From assembly GCA_963743035.1 (NCBI GenBank), contig CAVUOB010000005.1:186001-250000 (forward strand): a stretch of 64,000 nt of DNA. The letters run 5' to 3'. A model generated the notes under the pieces. It had not been told where the DNA came from and searched no databases. It saw only the letters and a program-made list of their open reading frames with translations. The first letter of the stretch is position 1; each line of letters starts with the position of its first letter. The translations under genes were made by a program, and so were the position numbers. Source of the DNA: PALSA-911 sp963743035. GTDB lineage: Bacteria > Pseudomonadota > Alphaproteobacteria > Acetobacterales > Acetobacteraceae. Positions 33,502-45,746 of the stretch are shown in pieces.

Positions 33502-33521
33502 TCCCGCTCCCGACCTCGAAG

Positions 33522-34079
33522 ATGGAACCGGTCGCCAGGGTCGGCGTCACCGTCACCTTCCTGCGCATGGATCGACGCCCCGCCGACCCCGCGCCCGCGC
33601 TTCCCCGCGGCGCCGGGGTGGTGCGGCTCGATGCCTGCTCGGTGGCGTTCTACCGCTACCTCTACAACACCGTGGGCGCGGACTATGTCTGGTGGCTGCG
33701 CCGGACCATGCCGGACGCGGAGCTCGCCGCCCTGCTGGCCGATCCCGGCGTTTCCATCCACGTGCTGTACGAGGGCGGCGAGCCGGCCGGGTTCTTCGAG
33801 CTGGACGCGCGGGGATGGTCCACGGTCAATCTCAGCTATTTCGGGCTGATGCCCCAGGCGGTCGGCACCGGTGCCGGCTACCCGTTCCTGCGCCAGGCCG
33901 TGGACCTCGCCTGGGCGCAGACCCCCCGGGCGGTGACGGTCAATACCTGCTCCGCCGACCATCCGCGCGCGCTGCCCACCTATATCCGCGCCGGCTTCCG
34001 CCCGGTGCGCGAGGTGCGCGAGGTCTGGAACGTGCCGCTGCGGCTGGGCCTGCGTATTCCCGCGCATCTGCTGGTTTAG
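33522..34079 (+). CDS. GNAT-family N-acetyltransferase
   Basis: 185 residues starting at MEPVARVGVTVTFLRMD, 20 bases after the rpoD stop. The acetyltransferase fold shows in VSIHVLYEGGEPAGFFELD (central strands), the acetyl-CoA-binding turn region LMPQAVGTGAGYPFLRQAVD, and VTVNTCSADHPRALPTYIRAGFRPVRE, the usual C-terminal Asp-His-x-x-A-x-x-x-Y-x-x-x-G-F signature. The acceptor is unknown. It is probably the last gene of the rpoD transcript, as a half-copy of the family A palindrome follows its stop directly. Confidence 0.85.
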   Translation: MEPVARVGVTVTFLRMDRRPADPAPALPRGAGVVRLDACSVAFYRYLYNTVGADYVWWLRRTMPDAELAALLADPGVSIHVLYEGGEPAGFFELDARGWSTVNLSYFGLMPQAVGTGAGYPFLRQAVDLAWAQTPRAVTVNTCSADHPRALPTYIRAGFRPVREVREVWNVPLRLGLRIPAHLLV

Positions 34080-34080
34080 A

Positions 34081-34170
34081 AAAATAGGCTGGGGCTCCGC
34101 CCCAGGCCCCAGAAGGGGCTCCGCCCCTCCACCCCGCCAAGGGACAGTCGTCCCTTGGATCCCTCGGATC
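34081..34170. repeat. family A palindrome, left half only (copy 4)
   Basis: Contains GGCTGGGGCTCCGCCCCAG, then GGGGCTCCGCCCC and the CAAGGGACAGTCGTCCCTTG hairpin, followed by GGATCCCTCGGA, almost as in copies 2 and 5. The central TGGTTTGTTG stem and the right half are missing. It directly follows the GNAT gene, 96 bases before the next start. This is either a truncated element or a half-unit used as a terminator. Confidence 0.75.
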
Positions 34171-34265
34171 TCGTGAGTTGGTGGGCGTTGGCTTGTCGCG
34201 GCGGCGCGCCGCTGGCAATTAGGCCGCAAGGCGCCGGATCGGCGCCGGCATGGCAGGGGACGGAA

Positions 34266-35012
34266 ATGGCAGGATTACTGGACGGCAAACTCGCGCTGGT
34301 CACCGGCGCGGGATCGGGGATCGGCGAGGCAATCGCCAAGGCCATGGCCGCGGCGGGCGCACGGGTGATCGTCGCCGACGTCAACCTCGAGGGCGCCGGG
34401 CGCGTGGCGCGCGAGATCGGCGCCAGCGCCCAGGCCGAGATGCTGGACGTGACCGACCGCGCCGCGGTGGACGCGCTGGCGGCGAAGATCCAGGCCGCCT
34501 CCGGGCCGATCAGCGTGCTGGTGAACAATGCCGGCATCATCCGCCGCAACACCGTGGACGCCGCCAATACGCGGGCGGACTGGGACGCGACGATGGCGGT
34601 GAACCTCGACGGGCCCTACATCGTCACGACAGCGTTTCTGGAGCAGCTGAAGGCGACCCGGGGCTCGGTGATCCATATCGGCTCGATCCAATCCTTCGTG
34701 GCGCTGCCGAATTCCGCCGCCTACACCGCGAGCAAGGGCGGCGTGCGGGCGCTGACCAAGGCGCTCGCCATCGAGCTCTCGCCCCTGGGCGTGCGGGTGA
34801 ACGCCATCGGGCCCGGGCTGATCGCCACGCCGCTGAACGCGGCGGCGCGGGAGAACCCGGACTACATGAAGAACTTCGCGCACCGCATTCCGCTCGGCCG
34901 CCTCGGCCAGCCCGACGACATCGCCCAGCCGGCGGTGTTCCTCGCCTCCGACATGGCGCGCTACGTCACCGGCGTGACGCTGCCGGTGGATGGCGGGTTC
35001 CTGGCCTATTAA
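34266..35012 (+). CDS. SDR-family oxidoreductase
   Basis: Classical SDR of 248 residues beginning MAGLLDGKLALVTGAGSGIG, with GGGGA-type ribosome site upstream. NNAGIIRRNT, the catalytic SAAYTASKGG (Tyr and Lys present) and the end YVTGVTLPVDGGFLAY are typical. It is the first gene of a five-gene rightward run with a two-subunit ThDP decarboxylase, a CoA-transferase and an enoyl-CoA hydratase. That setting suggests oxidation or reduction of a hydroxy or oxo acid in that pathway. The 94-bp gap to the decarboxylase is the widest in the run. Confidence 0.92.
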   Translation: MAGLLDGKLALVTGAGSGIGEAIAKAMAAAGARVIVADVNLEGAGRVAREIGASAQAEMLDVTDRAAVDALAAKIQAASGPISVLVNNAGIIRRNTVDAANTRADWDATMAVNLDGPYIVTTAFLEQLKATRGSVIHIGSIQSFVALPNSAAYTASKGGVRALTKALAIELSPLGVRVNAIGPGLIATPLNAAARENPDYMKNFAHRIPLGRLGQPDDIAQPAVFLASDMARYVTGVTLPVDGGFLAY

Positions 35013-35106
35013 GAGGAAGGCGCCCTGAGGGAAACGCGGGGGCCCAATTTGCGTCCGGGCGCCACCCGTTCCATCCTGCCGCCCTCAGGACGGGGGATGG
35101 AAAAGC

Positions 35107-35640
35107 ATGTCGGAACACGGCGAAGTCACGGGCGGCGCCACCTGGCCGGATGAACTCTACGACCTGTTGCGCGGCAGCGGCGTCACCCAGTTCGCCTATG
35201 TGCCCGATGCCGGCCACAAGGTGCTGATCAACCGCTCGCTGGCCGACCCCGACGCGCATTCCATTTCGCTGACCACCGAGGAAGAGGGCGTGGCGCTGGC
35301 CGCCGGCGCCGATCTCGGCGGCGGGCGGGCGGTGCTGCTGATGCAGTCATCCGGCGTCGGCAACTGCATCAACATGCTGTCGCTGACCGCGGGCGGGCGC
35401 TTTCCGTTCCTGACCTTCGTGTCGATGCGCGGCGATTTCGGCGAGGGCAATCCCTGGCAGTTCCAGATGGGCCAGGCCACGCAGAAGGTGCTGGAAGCGA
35501 TGGGCGTGATCGTGCTGCGCGCCAATGAGCCGGACGAGGTGATCAAGGTCGCCACCGCCGCCATCACCATGGCCTATCACTCCGGCATGGCGGTCGCCGT
35601 GCTGCTCAGCCAGCGCCTGATCGGCGCCAAGAAATTCTGA
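35107..35640 (+). CDS. ThDP-dependent 2-oxoacid decarboxylase, alpha (PYR-domain) subunit
   Basis: 177 residues forming only the N-terminal, pyrimidine-binding domain of ThDP enzymes, like ComD of sulfopyruvate decarboxylase or the first half of phosphonopyruvate decarboxylase. The conserved Glu that activates the cofactor is in LTTEEEGVALAAGADL. YVPDAGHKVLINR and VLLMQSSGVGNCINML are typical of this group. The partner with the cofactor phosphate-binding domain follows 14 bases later. The product is expected to be a soluble heteromer. The 2-oxoacid is unknown; sulfopyruvate and phosphonopyruvate are family precedents only. Confidence 0.85.
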   Translation: MSEHGEVTGGATWPDELYDLLRGSGVTQFAYVPDAGHKVLINRSLADPDAHSISLTTEEEGVALAAGADLGGGRAVLLMQSSGVGNCINMLSLTAGGRFPFLTFVSMRGDFGEGNPWQFQMGQATQKVLEAMGVIVLRANEPDEVIKVATAAITMAYHSGMAVAVLLSQRLIGAKKF

Positions 35641-35654
35641 CGGGGAGCCGAACC

Positions 35655-36272
35655 ATGGCCCAGCACAAGCGCATCCAGAATTCCAACCAGCCCGCCCCCG
35701 TGCTCGATCGCCAGAAGGCAGTGCCGGCGCTGATCCCGAACCCCACCGACTTCCTGGTCATCGGCGGCCTCGCCGGCGCGGCGCAGGAGCTTTGCGCGCT
35801 GACCAATGACGGACCCAATGTCTACGGCCTCGGCGGCGCGATGGGGGCAGCGACGATGATGGGGCTCGGCCTGGCGCTGGGGCAGCCCGGGCGGCGCGTG
35901 CTGGCCATCACCGGCGACGGCGAATTGCTGATGAACCTGGGCTCGCTGGCGACCTGCGCGGTGCTCAATCCGCCCAATCTGCGCATCGTCTGCGTGGATA
36001 ACGGTCATTACGGCGAGACCGGCAACCAGGACAGCCATACCGGCCTCGGCGTGCAGCTCGACAAGATCGCCGCCGGTTCCGGCATCCCGACCGTGTTCAC
36101 CGTCAATACCGAGGCCGAGATCCCCGAGGCGCGGAAGATCCTGAACGCCGAGACCGGGCTCTGCTTCATCCTGCTGCGGGTGAAGGACGGCCCGGCGCTG
36201 AAGATCCATCGCAGCCTCGATCCCGCGTTCACCCGCAACCGCTTCCGCATGGCCCTGCTCGGCCGGCCGTAA
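35655..36272 (+). CDS. ThDP-dependent 2-oxoacid decarboxylase, beta (PP-domain) subunit
   Basis: 205 residues forming the C-terminal diphosphate-binding half. The ThDP/Mg motif is clear: TGDGELLMNLGSLATCA and, about 26 residues on, IVCVDNGHYGETGNQ (GDG...N). Similar to ComE-type subunits. Together with the preceding gene it makes one complete decarboxylase split into two chains. No C-terminal regulatory domain is seen. The next gene, a CoA-transferase, begins 25 bases later after AGGAG. Confidence 0.85.
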   Translation: MAQHKRIQNSNQPAPVLDRQKAVPALIPNPTDFLVIGGLAGAAQELCALTNDGPNVYGLGGAMGAATMMGLGLALGQPGRRVLAITGDGELLMNLGSLATCAVLNPPNLRIVCVDNGHYGETGNQDSHTGLGVQLDKIAAGSGIPTVFTVNTEAEIPEARKILNAETGLCFILLRVKDGPALKIHRSLDPAFTRNRFRMALLGRP

Positions 36273-36297
36273 CCGATTCAGTATCAGGAGAAACCCC

Positions 36298-37524
36298 ATG
36301 CCCGAAAGCCCAGTCGGCACCCAGAGACCCGCCGCGGAACCCGGCACCGACGTACAGATGCCGCTGTCGCGCATCACCGTGCTCGACCTCACGCTCGCGC
36401 GCGCCGGGCCGACCTGCGTGCGCCATCTGGCCGATTGGGGCGCCAATGTCATCCGCATCGAGCCGCCGGACACGGGTGCTGAGGACATCGCCGGCAACCG
36501 CCACGGCTTCGACTTCCAGAACCTGCACCGCAACAAGCGCGCCATCCGGCTGAACCTGAAGGATCCCGAGGGCCACGCGGCGTTCATGAAGCTGGTCGCC
36601 AAGGCGGACGTGATCATCGAGAACATGCGCGCCGCGGTGAAGCACCGGCTGAAGGTGTCGTTCGACGACGTGCGGAAGGTCAATCCGCGCATCGTCTATG
36701 GCAGCATCTCCGGTTTCGGCCAGGACGGCCCGTACGGTCCGCGCGCCGGCGTGGACCAGATCGCCCAGGGCATGGGCGGGCTGATGTCCATCACCGGCCT
36801 GCCCGGCCAGGGCCCGGTGCGCGTCGGGATTCCGATCGCGGACCTGACCGCCGGCAACCTGCTGGCACTCGGCGTGATGACCGCGCTGTTCGACCGGGAG
36901 AAGACCGGCGTCGGACGCTGGGTCACCACCTCCCTGCTGGAGTCGCAGATCTTCATGCTGGACTTCCAGGCATCGCGCTGGCTGATCGCCAAGGAAGTCG
37001 CGCCGCAGGCCGGCAACGATCATCCCACGGGCATTCCGACCGGCGTCTTCCCCACCTCCGACGGCCATATCAACATCGCCGCCAGCTCGGCCCGGCTGTG
37101 GGAGCGGTTCTGCGACACGATCGACAAGCCGGAGTGGAAGGCCAAGCCGGAGTGGAAGACCCAGAAGGGCCGCAGCGCCGACCGCAAGGTGATCAACGCC
37201 ACCATCGGTGAAGTGACGAAGACCAAATCGGCGCAACACTGGATCGAGCTGTTCGAGGAGGCCGGCATTCCCTGCGGGCCGATCTACACCATCGACCAGG
37301 TCTTCGCCGATCCGCAGGTGCAGCATCTCGGCATGGCGCGGAAGATGCAGCATCCGACGCTGGGCACCGAGGAAGTGGTTGCTTCCGCCATCAACATCTC
37401 CGGCTATTCGAAGGATATCCGCCTGCCCACCCCCGATGCCGGCACCTCCACCGACGAGGTTCTGCGCGGCGTGGGCTATACCGATGAACAACTGTCCGAC
37501 CTGCGCAAGAAAGGCGTGATCTGA
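36298..37524 (+). CDS. CaiB/BaiF family (class III) CoA-transferase
   Basis: 408 residues. VLDLTLARAGPTCVRHLADWGANVIRIE opens the catalytic domain, LHRNKRAIRLNLKDPEGHAAF follows, and the Asp in RAGVDQIAQGMGGLMS fits the covalent-intermediate aspartate. GVGRWVTTSLLESQIFMLDF and the C-terminal TDEVLRGVGYTDEQLSDLR complete the family pattern. AGGAGAAACCCC precedes the ATG. It differs clearly from the CoA-transferase at 13.8 kb. Within the operon it could load CoA onto the acid made after decarboxylation and oxidation, before the enoyl-CoA hydratase acts. Confidence 0.92.
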   Translation: MPESPVGTQRPAAEPGTDVQMPLSRITVLDLTLARAGPTCVRHLADWGANVIRIEPPDTGAEDIAGNRHGFDFQNLHRNKRAIRLNLKDPEGHAAFMKLVAKADVIIENMRAAVKHRLKVSFDDVRKVNPRIVYGSISGFGQDGPYGPRAGVDQIAQGMGGLMSITGLPGQGPVRVGIPIADLTAGNLLALGVMTALFDREKTGVGRWVTTSLLESQIFMLDFQASRWLIAKEVAPQAGNDHPTGIPTGVFPTSDGHINIAASSARLWERFCDTIDKPEWKAKPEWKTQKGRSADRKVINATIGEVTKTKSAQHWIELFEEAGIPCGPIYTIDQVFADPQVQHLGMARKMQHPTLGTEEVVASAINISGYSKDIRLPTPDAGTSTDEVLRGVGYTDEQLSDLRKKGVI

Positions 37525-37526
37525 CC

Positions 37527-38363
37527 ATGAGTGACCTTCTCAGCCATGCCACGGACGCGCACGCCAGGGGCAAGATGCTCGGCGGCCGGATCGCCGTAAA
37601 TGGAGGGGGCAGCGTCGGCCTGCTGGTGTTCAACCAGCCGGAAAAGCGCAACGCCATGTCCGTCGAGATGTGGGACGGCATGGTGGAGATCCTGGAGGGC
37701 TTCGCCGCCGACGAGAGCGTGCGCTGCGTGATCATGACCGGCGCCGGCGACAAGGCTTTCGTCAGCGGCGCCGATATCAGCCAGTTCGAGAAGCAGCGCA
37801 GCAACGCCGACGCGCAGCAGGAATACAACCGCCTGACCACGGCGGGGCGGGAGAAGCTGGCGAGTTTCCCCAAGCCGGTGATCGGGCGCATCCGCGGCTT
37901 CTGCATGGGCGGCGGCCTCGGCATCGCCATGCAGGCGGATATCCGCATCACCGCCGATGACGGCCAGTTCGGCATTCCCGCGGCCCGGCTGTCGATCGCC
38001 TATGGCTTCGACATGATCCGCAAGCTGACCGACCTCGTCGGCCCCGCGCATGCGCGCATGATCCTGTATACCGGCCAGCGCTTCGACGCGAAGGAGGCCG
38101 AGCGCATGGGCCTGGTGAACAAGGTCGTGCCCGTCGCCGAGCTCGACGATGCCGTGCTGAAGCTCGCCAGCACCATCGCGATCAACGCGCCACTGTCGAT
38201 CCGCTCCTCCAAGCTCGGCGTCGCGGCCGCGATGCAGGACCCGGCGGAGCGCGACATGGCGGGCCTCGCCGCGATCTCCGCGCAATGCTTCGACAGCGAG
38301 GACTACAAGGAAGGCCGCGCCGCGTTCATGGAAAAGCGGGCCCCGGTGTTCAAAGGGAGGTAG
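37527..38363 (+). CDS. enoyl-CoA hydratase/isomerase family protein
   Basis: Crotonase-fold enzyme of 278 residues. NGGGSVGLLVFNQPEKRNAMS is the usual start of the domain. The oxyanion-hole segments are GAGDKAFVSGADIS and IRGFCMGGGLGIAMQADIR. The start is 2 bases after the CoA-transferase stop, so the two are coupled. The Glu pair used by true hydratases is not evident at the usual places, so isomerase, lyase or hydrolase chemistry is possible. It ends the operon at a strong hairpin. Confidence 0.9.
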   Translation: MSDLLSHATDAHARGKMLGGRIAVNGGGSVGLLVFNQPEKRNAMSVEMWDGMVEILEGFAADESVRCVIMTGAGDKAFVSGADISQFEKQRSNADAQQEYNRLTTAGREKLASFPKPVIGRIRGFCMGGGLGIAMQADIRITADDGQFGIPAARLSIAYGFDMIRKLTDLVGPAHARMILYTGQRFDAKEAERMGLVNKVVPVAELDDAVLKLASTIAINAPLSIRSSKLGVAAAMQDPAERDMAGLAAISAQCFDSEDYKEGRAAFMEKRAPVFKGR

Positions 38364-38369
38364 GTCCCG

Positions 38370-38402
38370 CAGAGCTGTTTCATGAACCGTGAAACAGCTC
38401 TG
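38370..38402. terminator. 13-bp perfect hairpin between convergent genes
   Basis: CAGAGCTGTTTCA, loop TGAACCG, then the exact complement TGAAACAGCTCTG. It begins 6 bases after the enoyl-CoA hydratase stop and lies before the end of the leftward asmA gene. Likely the terminator of the five-gene operon, probably two-way. No T-run follows. Confidence 0.65.
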
Positions 38403-38469
38403 GACCTGCTCCGGCGAGCGATTTCATCGGCCCGAGGGCACGGCGGGTATGCTGCCAGGCTGATGTCGC

Positions 38470-41400
38470 TCAGGGCGTCGGGGCGGGCCGTTCGGCCAGC
38501 CAGCGCAGGAAGCCGGCCAGTTCGGGCGAGCGGCGCGGCTTTTCCAGCGGGCCGGTCAGCCGGAACGCGATTTCCGGCGGCGTGTCGACCGCGGGGTGCA
38601 GCACGACGCGCAGATCCAGCAGGCGCGTGCCGAGCCCGACCGAGCCGGCCAGATCGGCGGTGCCGGCATTGCCGGCCAGCGCCCCCTCCTGCAGGGAGAC
38701 CGTGCCGTTCTGCACTCCGGCCCGGACGGCGAGCCGGTCGAAATTCGTCACCCCTTCCGCCAGCGCCTCGCGCAGCGCCGTCTCGGTCGCGGCCCGGGTG
38801 CGCGGATCGGCGGCCGCCACGGCGCGGGTGACGCGGAACAGGTCGAACCCGCCCAGCACCCCGTCGGCGACATTGAGCGTCATGCCGCCGGACGCGGTCG
38901 CCAGCATCGCCGCCGGGCTGTGCCCGGTCAGGTGCAGTTCCGTGGCGGCGTTCACCCGGCCCGCGACCAGTTCCAGCGGCAGGATGCCCGGTTCCGCGGC
39001 GCCGGCCGGCTGGCCGATCGTCGCGTCGGCCAGCGCCGCCGTGACCGTCAGCTCCGGCGGGTCCGCGGCGGCGTTCGCGACCAGCGTGCCGCTGAGCGCG
39101 CCGCCGCCGAGCCTGGCGGTGAACGGGTCCAGCCGCAGCACGCCGTCGGCCAGGCTGATCGTGCCGGACGCCTCGCTCAGCGTCGGCACCTGCCCGACCA
39201 GCACCTGACGCGCGGTGAACGGCAGGTTGGCGCGCCAGCCGCGCAGCAGCGCGAACGGCAGCGGCGCGCCGTCGCGCCAGGCCGGCGGCGGCAGCGCCAG
39301 CGTGTCCGCCTGGACATGCCCGCCCAGCGCCGGCACCTCCCCGGTCAGGTCCAGCGCCAGGGAGGCGGACAGCCGCATCTGCCCGGCGGTCGCATCCAGC
39401 ACCTCCGCCGAGACCCGTCCGATGCCGCCCGCCGCCTGGGTGCCGGCAAGCTGGGCGATGACGGACAGCGATCCCTCGCCAAGCCAGCCCTCCGCCCGCG
39501 GAAGGCCGAACAGCCCCAGCAGGCGCAGCGCGCCGGGGTGGCGCAGCGTCACCGGCCCCGACCATTTGCCGCTGCGCAGATCGATCACCGGCTGCGCCTC
39601 CAGCCGCGCGTCGTCCATATCGAGCGCCAGCTTCAGCCCCATCGCCTCGGTCGGGCCGGCCAGTTGCGCGCTGAGCAGCGCCGGTCCGCGCCAGAAGCTG
39701 TCCGCCGGCCGCCAGGCGGGCGGCACCAGCTCCGCCAGGGCGGTGGCGTCCTCGGTGCTGGCCTGCAGCTTGCCATCCGTCAGCCGGCCGCCCTCGGCGA
39801 TCATGCCGGAGGCGACCAGATGCACGCCGCGAATGGTCGCCTCGAGCTGGCGGAGCGTGAGCCGCCCCATCGCCGCCGGAGACGGCGTGCCGCCCTGCCC
39901 CCCGGTCGTGGCCGGAGCCGTGGCGGCACCCGGGGACGCGCCCGGGAGGGCTACCTGGCTCCCATTGGGAACCGCCACGCCCTGAACCGGTGCAATCTGA
40001 ACCGGTGCGCTTTGGGCTGGCGCGCTTTGGGCCGGTGCACCCTGGGGCGTTGCACCCTGGGGCGGCGCGCCCTGCTGCGCGGACTGCACCGCGGCATCCA
40101 GCGACAGGGCGGTGATCTCCTCGCCGCGCAGATGCGCCATCGGCGCGTGCAGCCGCAGATCGACGTCGAACCCGCGGCCGAGAGCGCCGGGATGCATCGG
40201 GTCCGGCAGCCAGGGATCGAGCAGCAGGTCGCCCAGTTCCAGCGTGGCGACGATCGCCGGTCCGTTCGGCGCGCCCACGGCGGCACTTCCGCCTGCGCCC
40301 AGTCGCGGCCACATGCGCAACTCGCCGTTCACCGCGGTGCCGTCCAGGCTTCCCTCCAGTCGGTCCAGCGCCAGCAGGCCGGGTTCGGCGACCGCGTGGG
40401 CGCGGAAATCGGTGCGGGTCAGCACGCCCGCGGGCAGATCGGGCAGCAGGCGGATGCCGGCGCCGTCCAGCCAGCGCAGCACGTCGCGCAGCCGGGGCGC
40501 GGCCAGGCGCACATTGCCGTCGAAGCGCGGCCGGGCGGGATCGCCGCGCTGCACGGTCCCGGACAGGCGCAGACCGGCATCCCCGGGCAAGGTCACCGCC
40601 AGCTCGCGCAGCGCCACCTGCGCCTGCGTCATCTCCAGCGCGGCCGAGAGCCCGCGCATCAGGCCGCCGCCGTACGCCGCCGCCTCGGCCTTCAGTTCGA
40701 GCCCGATCGCCAGGCCGGAACCGCTCGCGCGCGCCAGAATCGTCACCCCTGGATCGAGCTCCAGCCGGGCGGTGGACAGCTTGGCGTCCAGGCGCGGCCC
40801 GGGCCCGAGTTGCAGCGTCGCCGTGCCGGTGAGCGCGGTGGCGCCGCCCGGGCCGGCGAGGTCGATCGTCAGGTCGTCGAAGCTGACCAGATCGCCGGCG
40901 GCCTTGAGCGTGGCCCCGAGTTTGAGCGCCCCGCCCCGCGCCGTAGGGGGCGCCGTGGCTCCCTGGGTCGCCGCGGGCGGAGGGGAGGCACTGGTGCCTG
41001 GCGCGGCCGAGGTCGCCGAACCCGGTGTCGCCGAGCCCGGGTTCGCCGAGCCCGGGGTCGCCGAAGCCGGGGCTGCGCCGTTGGCGGGCGCCACGGCAGG
41101 CGCCGATTGGGAAAGATCGGGCCATTGGGAAATATCGGGCACGGCGACGTCGATCCGCCCCGCCAGCCCGCCTCCCGTCGGCCCTCCCCCCCTCAGCTCT
41201 CCCTGGCCGGCCAGTTGCCCGGCGAACGCGCCTGTCGCGCCCGCCAGCCGGCCCTGCCCCTCGACGGTGATATTGAGGCCGGAAGCGCCGTCGCCGCCGG
41301 CGGCGGTGAGCCGGGCGCTGAAGCGGATGGGCTGGCCGCCCAGCCGGCCGGTTCCCGCGGCAATCAGCCCGCCGGCCTCGGTCGTCTCCATCGTGGCGTC

Positions 41401-41877
41401 GATGCCGTCCAGCAACATTTCGCCGACGCGCAGCCGCCCCTTCTCGATGCGGGCCGAGAAGGCGCTCAGCCAATAGGGCGGCCAGCCCGCCAGCTCGCCG
41501 CGACGCAGCGGCCAGTCGATCGCCAGCTCCGGGCCGCTCAGCGCCAGCTCGCGCGCGTCCACCCGGCCGGACAGCAGCGGCAGCGGCGCCACCCGCAGCC
41601 GCAGCGCCTTCACCGTCAGCGCCGGCGCGGCCGGCTCCTCGCCCGGCGCGTTGCCGGCGACCACGACATCCGCCGCGGTCAGCTCGGTCTCCGGCAGCAG
41701 CGACAGCGTGATCGGCCCGGCAATGGTGACGGGACGGCCCAGCCGGACGCTGGCGAGCGCTTCGATGGTGCCGCGATAGCGGTTCCAGTCCAACCGTCCC
41801 GGCACCAGCCACGCGGCCAGCGATGCCAGCAGCAGCAGCGCCGCCAGGGAGGCCAGCAGGATGCGAACGATCCGCAT
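38470..41877 (-). CDS. AsmA-family envelope protein
   Basis: 1135 residues, anchored by one N-terminal helix (MRIVRILLASLAALLLLASL) and reaching into the periplasm. AsmA-like N- and C-terminal regions are clear: WNRYRGTIEALASVRLGRPV, and near the end FDLFRVTRAVAAADPRTRAATETALREAL with a low-complexity mid-section. Proteins of this group are thought to move phospholipid between membranes or affect outer-membrane assembly. Two stretches (plus-strand about 39960-40080 and 40960-41080) are made of 15-bp DNA repeats encoding five-residue units such as QGAPP/QSAPA and GSATP. The start lies 1 base after the oxoprolinase stop (TGA-C-ATG), so translation is probably coupled. Confidence 0.9.
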   Translation of the reverse strand: MRIVRILLASLAALLLLASLAAWLVPGRLDWNRYRGTIEALASVRLGRPVTIAGPITLSLLPETELTAADVVVAGNAPGEEPAAPALTVKALRLRVAPLPLLSGRVDARELALSGPELAIDWPLRRGELAGWPPYWLSAFSARIEKGRLRVGEMLLDGIDATMETTEAGGLIAAGTGRLGGQPIRFSARLTAAGGDGASGLNITVEGQGRLAGATGAFAGQLAGQGELRGGGPTGGGLAGRIDVAVPDISQWPDLSQSAPAVAPANGAAPASATPGSANPGSATPGSATSAAPGTSASPPPAATQGATAPPTARGGALKLGATLKAAGDLVSFDDLTIDLAGPGGATALTGTATLQLGPGPRLDAKLSTARLELDPGVTILARASGSGLAIGLELKAEAAAYGGGLMRGLSAALEMTQAQVALRELAVTLPGDAGLRLSGTVQRGDPARPRFDGNVRLAAPRLRDVLRWLDGAGIRLLPDLPAGVLTRTDFRAHAVAEPGLLALDRLEGSLDGTAVNGELRMWPRLGAGGSAAVGAPNGPAIVATLELGDLLLDPWLPDPMHPGALGRGFDVDLRLHAPMAHLRGEEITALSLDAAVQSAQQGAPPQGATPQGAPAQSAPAQSAPVQIAPVQGVAVPNGSQVALPGASPGAATAPATTGGQGGTPSPAAMGRLTLRQLEATIRGVHLVASGMIAEGGRLTDGKLQASTEDATALAELVPPAWRPADSFWRGPALLSAQLAGPTEAMGLKLALDMDDARLEAQPVIDLRSGKWSGPVTLRHPGALRLLGLFGLPRAEGWLGEGSLSVIAQLAGTQAAGGIGRVSAEVLDATAGQMRLSASLALDLTGEVPALGGHVQADTLALPPPAWRDGAPLPFALLRGWRANLPFTARQVLVGQVPTLSEASGTISLADGVLRLDPFTARLGGGALSGTLVANAAADPPELTVTAALADATIGQPAGAAEPGILPLELVAGRVNAATELHLTGHSPAAMLATASGGMTLNVADGVLGGFDLFRVTRAVAAADPRTRAATETALREALAEGVTNFDRLAVRAGVQNGTVSLQEGALAGNAGTADLAGSVGLGTRLLDLRVVLHPAVDTPPEIAFRLTGPLEKPRRSPELAGFLRWLAERPAPTP

Positions 41878-41878
41878 G

Positions 41879-45517
<3,639 letters not shown>

Positions 45518-45639
45518 AAAGCCCACTCCAAACCCGTCTCGCCAAAACCCGGACCGCCAAACCCGGCCCGAAAACCGCCGCAGCGATGCGTGGGCCCGTC
45601 CCCCGATCGCGGCATTCAAGGACAACGGTCCGGCCCCGG

Positions 45640-45692
45640 GCGCAAGCCCTGATCGCGCAAGCTCTGATCGCGCAAGCCCCAATCGCGCAATT
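45640..45692. repeat. 15-bp tandem repeat upstream of the VOC gene
   Basis: GCGCAAGCCCTGATC, GCGCAAGCTCTGATC and GCGCAAGCCCCAATC follow each other directly (45640-45684), then GCGCAATT. It lies in the 229-bp divergent region between the oxoprolinase gene and the VOC gene. The rest of that region, apart from GCCAAA/ACCCGG-rich imperfect repeats nearer the oxoprolinase start, shows no clear promoter. The repeat could be a regulator array or simple slippage. Confidence 0.65.
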
Positions 45693-45746
45693 CCTGGCAA
45701 CCCTCGCGACCCGGCGCTAACCTGGGGAAAACGGAGGAGCCGCCAA

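Noticed and set aside
34081..34265. Possible N-terminal extension of the SDR gene (frame open to 34155)
   Set aside because: The extension would translate part of a family A palindrome; MAGLLDGKLALVTG at 34266 is the normal SDR beginning with a ribosome site ahead.
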